A stretch of 9,270 nucleotides of DNA, taken from positions 1 to 9,270 of the forward strand of contig JALRGB010000108.1 of NCBI GenBank assembly GCA_023253575.1, read 5' to 3'. The notes beneath the pieces are model-generated. The model did not search any database. It saw only the letters and a program-made list of their open reading frames with translations, and was not told the DNA's origin. The DNA is from Verrucomicrobiales bacterium (lineage in GTDB: Bacteria > Verrucomicrobiota > Verrucomicrobiia > Verrucomicrobiales > V1-33). The translations under genes and the position numbers were made by a program. Positions 6,389-9,270 of the stretch are shown here, in pieces (positions within the stretch are counted from its first letter, which is position 1; every line of letters begins with the position of its first letter).

Positions 6389-7405
6389 ATGGCCAAATAC
6401 AAACTCGAATACATCTGGTTGGACGGCTATCAGCCCGTCCGTAACCTGCGCAGCAAAACTCAACTGAAGGAATTCTCCAGCTTCCCGAAGCTGGCTGATC
6501 TTCCCCAATGGGGATTTGACGGCAGCTCCACCCGTCAGGCGCCCGGCGGCAGCTCGGACTGTGTGCTCGTTCCCGTCGCCGTTTACCCAGACAGCACCCG
6601 CAGAGATGGCGCCCTGGTCATGTGCGAAGTCTATAATGCCGATGGCACCCCGCACGAGTCGAACGATCGCGCAACCATTCTCGACGACGCCAATGCCTGG
6701 TTCGGCTTCGAACAGGAATACTTCCTCTACCAAGACCGCCGCCCACTCGGCTTCCCGGAAAACGGCTACCCCGCCCCCCAAGGCCCCTACTACACCGGCG
6801 TCGGATACAAAAACGTCGGCGATATCGCCCGCCAAATCGTCGAAGAACACCTCGACATCTGCCTCGATGCCGGCATCAATCACGAAGGCATCAACGCCGA
6901 GGTCGCCAAAGGACAGTGGGAATTCCAAATCTTCGGCAAAGGATCAAAAACCGCCGCCGATCAGGTCTGGGTCGCCCGCTATATCCTCGAACGCCTCTGC
7001 GAAAAATACGGCGTCGACGTCGAATACCATTGTAAACCACTCGGCAATACCGACTGGAATGGCTCCGGTATGCACGCAAACTTCTCGACCCAGTACATGC
7101 GCGAAGTCGGTGGAGAGAAATATTTCCTCGATCTGATGGCCGCCTTCGACAAATACAAAGACGAACACGTCGCCGTCTACGGACCAGACAATCACCTGCG
7201 CCTGACCGGGTTGCACGAGACCCAATCGATCGACAAATTCAATTACGGTCTGGCTGACCGCGGGGCCTCCATCCGGATCCCTCACAGCTTCAAGAACAAC
7301 GGATACAAAGGATACCTCGAAGACCGCCGTCCGAACAGCCAAGGCAATCCCTACCAGATCGCTTCGCGCATCCTGAAGACGATCGCCACCGTGCCGACTG
7401 CCTAG
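6389..7405 (+). CDS. glnII: Glutamine synthetase type II (GSII)
   Basis: GSII condenses glutamate and ammonia to glutamine with ATP in the cytoplasm. It is the eukaryote-like form, found in rhizobia, actinomycetes and some other bacteria. This protein of 338 residues has the normal bacterial GSII length (about 330-345). Landmarks are WGFDGSSTRQA (41-51), the metal-binding FGFEQEY (105-111), GYPAPQGPYYTGVG (126-139), GQWEFQIF (175-182), WNGSGMHANFST (223-234), NHLRLTGLHET (268-278), RGASIRIP (291-298) and YLEDRRPNSQGNPY (309-322). All expected catalytic segments are present. The Tyr adenylylation loop of type I enzymes is absent, so control is likely transcriptional. That agrees with the sigma-54 promoter about 100 bp upstream. 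The ATG is preceded by C-rich sequence without a Shine-Dalgarno. A strong terminator follows, so it is probably monocistronic. Whether the genome also has type I GS cannot be told from here. Confidence 0.97.
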   Translation: MAKYKLEYIWLDGYQPVRNLRSKTQLKEFSSFPKLADLPQWGFDGSSTRQAPGGSSDCVLVPVAVYPDSTRRDGALVMCEVYNADGTPHESNDRATILDDANAWFGFEQEYFLYQDRRPLGFPENGYPAPQGPYYTGVGYKNVGDIARQIVEEHLDICLDAGINHEGINAEVAKGQWEFQIFGKGSKTAADQVWVARYILERLCEKYGVDVEYHCKPLGNTDWNGSGMHANFSTQYMREVGGEKYFLDLMAAFDKYKDEHVAVYGPDNHLRLTGLHETQSIDKFNYGLADRGASIRIPHSFKNNGYKGYLEDRRPNSQGNPYQIASRILKTIATVPTA

Positions 7406-7426
7406 TCAGTCGCCCACGCACAACCG

Positions 7427-7455
7427 CCTGAGCCCGCCCGCGGGTCAGGCCCGCG
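7427..7455 (+). other. Two mutually exclusive hairpins after glnII
   Basis: Hairpin A pairs CCTGA and CCCG (7427-7436, with G7432 bulged) with CGGGTCAGG (7441-7449) around a 4-nt loop. Hairpin B pairs CGCGGG (7439-7444) with CCCGCG (7450-7455) around a 5-nt loop. Both use 7441-7444, so only one can form at a time. The terminator hairpin starts 3 bp later. The pairings are seen directly; a regulatory or RNA-stabilising role is inferred. Confidence 0.5.
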
Positions 7456-7457
7456 CC

Positions 7458-7491
7458 ACGCCGCCCCACTCCGGGCGGCGTTTTGCGTTTT
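7458..7491 (+). terminator. Rho-independent terminator of glnII
   Basis: ACGCCGCCC (7458-7466) pairs with GGGCGGCGT (7473-7481) in a perfect 9-bp stem with loop CACTCC. It is followed by TTTTGCGTTTT (7481-7491). This is the strongest intrinsic terminator in the window. It lies 52 bp after the glnII stop and 78 bp before hsp70, separating the two transcription units. Confidence 0.85.
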
Positions 7492-7569
7492 GCGATCAGA
7501 CCAAAGAAGCGTACTCATCAGACGCATCCACTTCCCCCCGTACTTCTGACTCACTGATCCCTCACACCC

Positions 7570-9060
7570 ATGGCCGTCTCTCACGTTGGCATCGACCTCG
7601 GTACCACCACCTCAGGCCTCGCCTGCCTCCGCCCGGATGGAAATCCGGAAATCGTACCCAATGCCGATGGAGAACGGCTCACTCCCTCCGTCGTCTATTT
7701 TGACCCCCACGAGGACATCAAACTCGTCGGCACCGCCGCCCGAGACGGCGGCGATCCAGACCGCACCGTGCCGCTGATCAAACACCACATGGACAATCCC
7801 CACCATGTCGTAAACATCGACGGCCGCGCTTGGACCCCAGCCGAAATCTCCGCCATCATCCTGACCAAACTCAAACGCGATAGCGAACGCACCCTAGGAC
7901 CACTCACCGAATGCGTGCTCACCGTGCCCGCCAATTTTAACGAGCTGGCCCGCCACGCCACCCTCTCGGCCGGTCAGATCGCTGGCTTTACCGTCAAACG
8001 CCTCGTCAATGAACCAACCGCCGCCGCCCTCTACTACGCCCACACCCAAGGCGTTCAGGGACGCATCATGATCTATGACCTCGGCGGCGGCACCCTCGAT
8101 ATCACCATCCTCGAAATTAAAGGCGATGACGTCCGCATCATAACCTCCGAGGGCGCGCGCCGCCTAGGCGGGTCAAACTTCGATGAAGCCCTGCTCGACC
8201 TCATGGCCGACGAATACCGGCGCCAAAATCAGGCGGAATTGTACGAAAATGAACGTCAACGCCGCCAGGCCCTGCAGTCAGGTGAAGACCTGAAAAAGAG
8301 GCTCTCGAAACTGCGCCAAGTCTCCAACACGATTGGCAACGACCGCTTAGGCCTCTCACGCATGGAAATCACCCGCGATGTCTTCGAGGAAGCCATGAGC
8401 CGACTCTTCACCCGCTCCCATATGCTGGTCGAACAAGCTCTGGACTCGGCCAGACTTCAGCCGCGCGAGATCGACCACGTATGCCTCGTCGGCGGCGGCA
8501 CCCGCATGCCGAGAATCCGCCAAATGCTCCGCGCCCATTTCGGCAAAGACCCCATATCCTGCGGCAATGTGGATGAATGCGTCGCCCTCGGCGCCGCCCT
8601 CTTCTCCCAAAAAGCCTCCCGCGTCCACGAAGTCTGTAATCACAGCTACGGCACCCTCGCCCTCATGGAAGACGCCGCCACCGGAGAAACTACCTACGCC
8701 AACTCCATCGTCATCGCTAAAGATACCCCCATCCCATGCCAGCAGTCCCAAACCTACCTGACATCGGAAAATGATGAACGCCTCATCGAGGTCCCCGTCA
8801 CCCAAGGCGAAGATACCGATCCACGGTACGTCGACGTCGTCGGCATGATCCATCTCGAGGTCCCGCCCGGCCGCCCCGCCGGATGCGCCGTCACCGTCAC
8901 CTACAGCTACGACGCCGATCAACGAGTCCGCGCCCACATCACCGACCAGCTCTCAGGCCAGTCCCAAGAAGTCCACGTCACCTACCAAGGCGCAGGCGTG
9001 CTCACTCAAGAACTCATCACCCAGCGCACTCAGGAATTCCAATCACTCCACATCGAGTAA
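7570..9060 (+). CDS. Hsp70 family chaperone lacking the C-terminal lid
   Basis: This cytoplasmic ATPase of 496 residues has a complete Hsp70 nucleotide-binding domain. Phosphate-1 is GIDLGTTTS (7-15), the catalytic Lys lies in VPLIKHHM (K71), the connect-1 region is RLVNEPTAAAL (144-154), phosphate-2 is YDLGGGTLD (169-177) and the adenosine motif is LVGGGTRMPRIRQML (306-320). The DnaK residues D10, K70, E171, D194, T199 and D201 all have counterparts (D9, K71, E148, D170, T175, D177). After about 350 the usual interdomain linker with VLLLDVTPLSLG is absent and replaced by RVHEVCNHSYGTLAL. A beta-rich substrate-binding-like domain (about 357-475) follows, and the chain ends about 20 residues later. 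The alpha-helical lid of DnaK (about 638 residues) is missing. It is thus an accessory Hsp70, HscC-like in size class, rather than the housekeeping DnaK. It starts a new unit after the glnII terminator, and another ORF begins 19 bp downstream. Client and co-chaperones are unknown. Confidence 0.93.
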   Translation: MAVSHVGIDLGTTTSGLACLRPDGNPEIVPNADGERLTPSVVYFDPHEDIKLVGTAARDGGDPDRTVPLIKHHMDNPHHVVNIDGRAWTPAEISAIILTKLKRDSERTLGPLTECVLTVPANFNELARHATLSAGQIAGFTVKRLVNEPTAAALYYAHTQGVQGRIMIYDLGGGTLDITILEIKGDDVRIITSEGARRLGGSNFDEALLDLMADEYRRQNQAELYENERQRRQALQSGEDLKKRLSKLRQVSNTIGNDRLGLSRMEITRDVFEEAMSRLFTRSHMLVEQALDSARLQPREIDHVCLVGGGTRMPRIRQMLRAHFGKDPISCGNVDECVALGAALFSQKASRVHEVCNHSYGTLALMEDAATGETTYANSIVIAKDTPIPCQQSQTYLTSENDERLIEVPVTQGEDTDPRYVDVVGMIHLEVPPGRPAGCAVTVTYSYDADQRVRAHITDQLSGQSQEVHVTYQGAGVLTQELITQRTQEFQSLHIE

Positions 9061-9079
9061 ACCGGACCCCCACGACGCC

Positions 9080-9232
9080 ATGTTCAAACTCCTTCACAAA
9101 TTCTTCGGCAAACCCGCCACCGCGCCAAAAGCCACCGCGCCAAAAACCGCCCCCCCGAAAGCAGCCGCACCACCAGCAGCCGCACCACCAGCCGTTACAC
9201 CATTAAATTGTTCTACTTTAATACCACCATAA
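9080..9232 (+). CDS. Start of Pro/Ala-rich companion ORF, truncated by contig end
   Basis: An ATG 19 bp after the hsp70 stop opens MFKLLHKFFGKPATAPKATA, then a low-complexity Ala/Pro/Lys linker. The frame reaches a TAA at 9230-9232, but from about 9198 the DNA is AT-rich and unlike the rest. The last ~12 codons and the stop are therefore probably foreign, and the real protein is longer. The short basic, hydrophobic N-terminus (FKLLHKFFGK) followed by a flexible linker would suit a tethering or docking segment ahead of a folded domain. I do not recognise a family. Tight spacing implies co-transcription with hsp70 and possibly a partner role. The start has no Shine-Dalgarno, like its neighbours. 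Confidence 0.5.
   Translation: MFKLLHKFFGKPATAPKATAPKTAPPKAAAPPAAAPPAVTPLNCSTLIPP
9116..9145 (+). repeat. 15-bp tandem duplication in linker
   Basis: GCCACCGCGCCAAAA occurs twice head to tail (9116-9130, 9131-9145), encoding the repeated pentapeptide ATAPK within the companion ORF. Unit length is a multiple of three, so the frame is kept. Confidence 0.85.
9161..9190 (+). repeat. Second 15-bp tandem duplication in linker
   Basis: GCAGCCGCACCACCA occurs twice head to tail (9161-9175, 9176-9190), encoding AAAPP twice. It ends about 8 bp before the composition break, so the repeat may have promoted a wrong assembly join there. Confidence 0.85.
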
Positions 9233-9270
9233 GGTGTATTAACTGAATCAATTCCATTATCTGTAACTTC
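9198..9270. other. AT-rich foreign-looking tail, probable chimeric contig end
   Basis: From about 9198 the sequence turns abruptly AT-rich. On the minus strand one frame is open throughout the tail and reads like real coding sequence with AT-rich codons, beginning EVTDNGIDSVNTPYGGIKVE. I cannot assign a family. The simplest reading is a join to DNA of a different, low-GC organism; a genuine insertion or horizontally acquired segment is the alternative. Confidence 0.6.

Noticed and set aside
6377..6928. 183-codon minus-strand ORF inside glnII
   Set aside because: Antisense to highly conserved GSII codons; long antisense frames arise from strong third-position GC bias.
7490..7520. Possible sigma-70 promoter for hsp70 (TTGCGA, 16 bp, TACTCA)
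   Set aside because: The -10 candidate matches the consensus at too few positions to support a call.
8356..8937. 193-codon minus-strand ORF inside hsp70
   Set aside because: Antisense shadow for the same reason; Gly/Asp/Val-rich composition mirrors the Hsp70 codons.
1..9270. CRISPR arrays, insertion sequences, tRNA or rRNA genes, defence islands
   Set aside because: No regularly spaced repeats, transposase or integrase genes, terminal inverted repeats, or cloverleaf-like segments were seen on either strand.

Overview
The window reads as one bacterial contig carrying mostly conserved chromosomal genes. It is moderately GC-rich with a strong preference for C or G in third codon positions. Most start codons have no recognisable Shine-Dalgarno sequence; ppnP is the clearest exception. 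A type II (eukaryote-like) glutamine synthetase, a minimal Hsp70 and leaderless-looking C-rich start contexts would fit a Verrucomicrobiota (Opitutae-like) or related PVC-group bacterium. That placement is inference, because there is no rRNA gene to anchor it.

Layout. A 5'-truncated glutamyl-tRNA synthetase gene (gltX, + strand, to 1325) converges on a minus-strand cluster. Read in transcription order, that cluster is ppnP (nucleoside phosphorylase, 4719 to 4387), an Uup-type ABC-F ATPase (4356 to 2446) and a membrane acyl desaturase (2360 to 1512). A perfect 9-bp inverted repeat lies between the last two. A short divergent region with TTCAA/TTGAA half-sites separates ppnP from a phosphinothricin/methionine-sulfoximine-type N-acetyltransferase (4860-5354, +). 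That gene is followed by a possible 52-residue ORF and a second, puromycin-acetyltransferase-like GNAT on the minus strand (6121 to 5537). Next comes glnII (6389-7405, +), preceded by a near-consensus sigma-54 promoter and followed by overlapping hairpins and a clear intrinsic terminator. An Hsp70 family protein lacking the C-terminal lid (7570-9060, +) follows, with the start of a Pro/Ala-rich companion ORF 19 bp downstream.

How the genes relate. The best functional theme is nitrogen assimilation. The glutamine synthetase gene appears to be under sigma-54 (nitrogen-limitation) control, and one kb upstream sits an acetyltransferase of a family that inactivates glutamine-synthetase inhibitors. 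The other genes serve translation (gltX, uup), nucleoside salvage (ppnP), membrane fluidity (desaturase) and protein folding (hsp70).

Both contig ends look wrong. About the first 26 bases do not encode the near-invariant residues that should precede the gltX HIGH motif. The last ~75 bases switch abruptly to AT-rich sequence. Both are most simply read as chimeric assembly ends. No mobile element, CRISPR array, tRNA or rRNA was seen. I see no convincing new multi-gene system; the lidless Hsp70 with its cut-off partner is the least explained locus.
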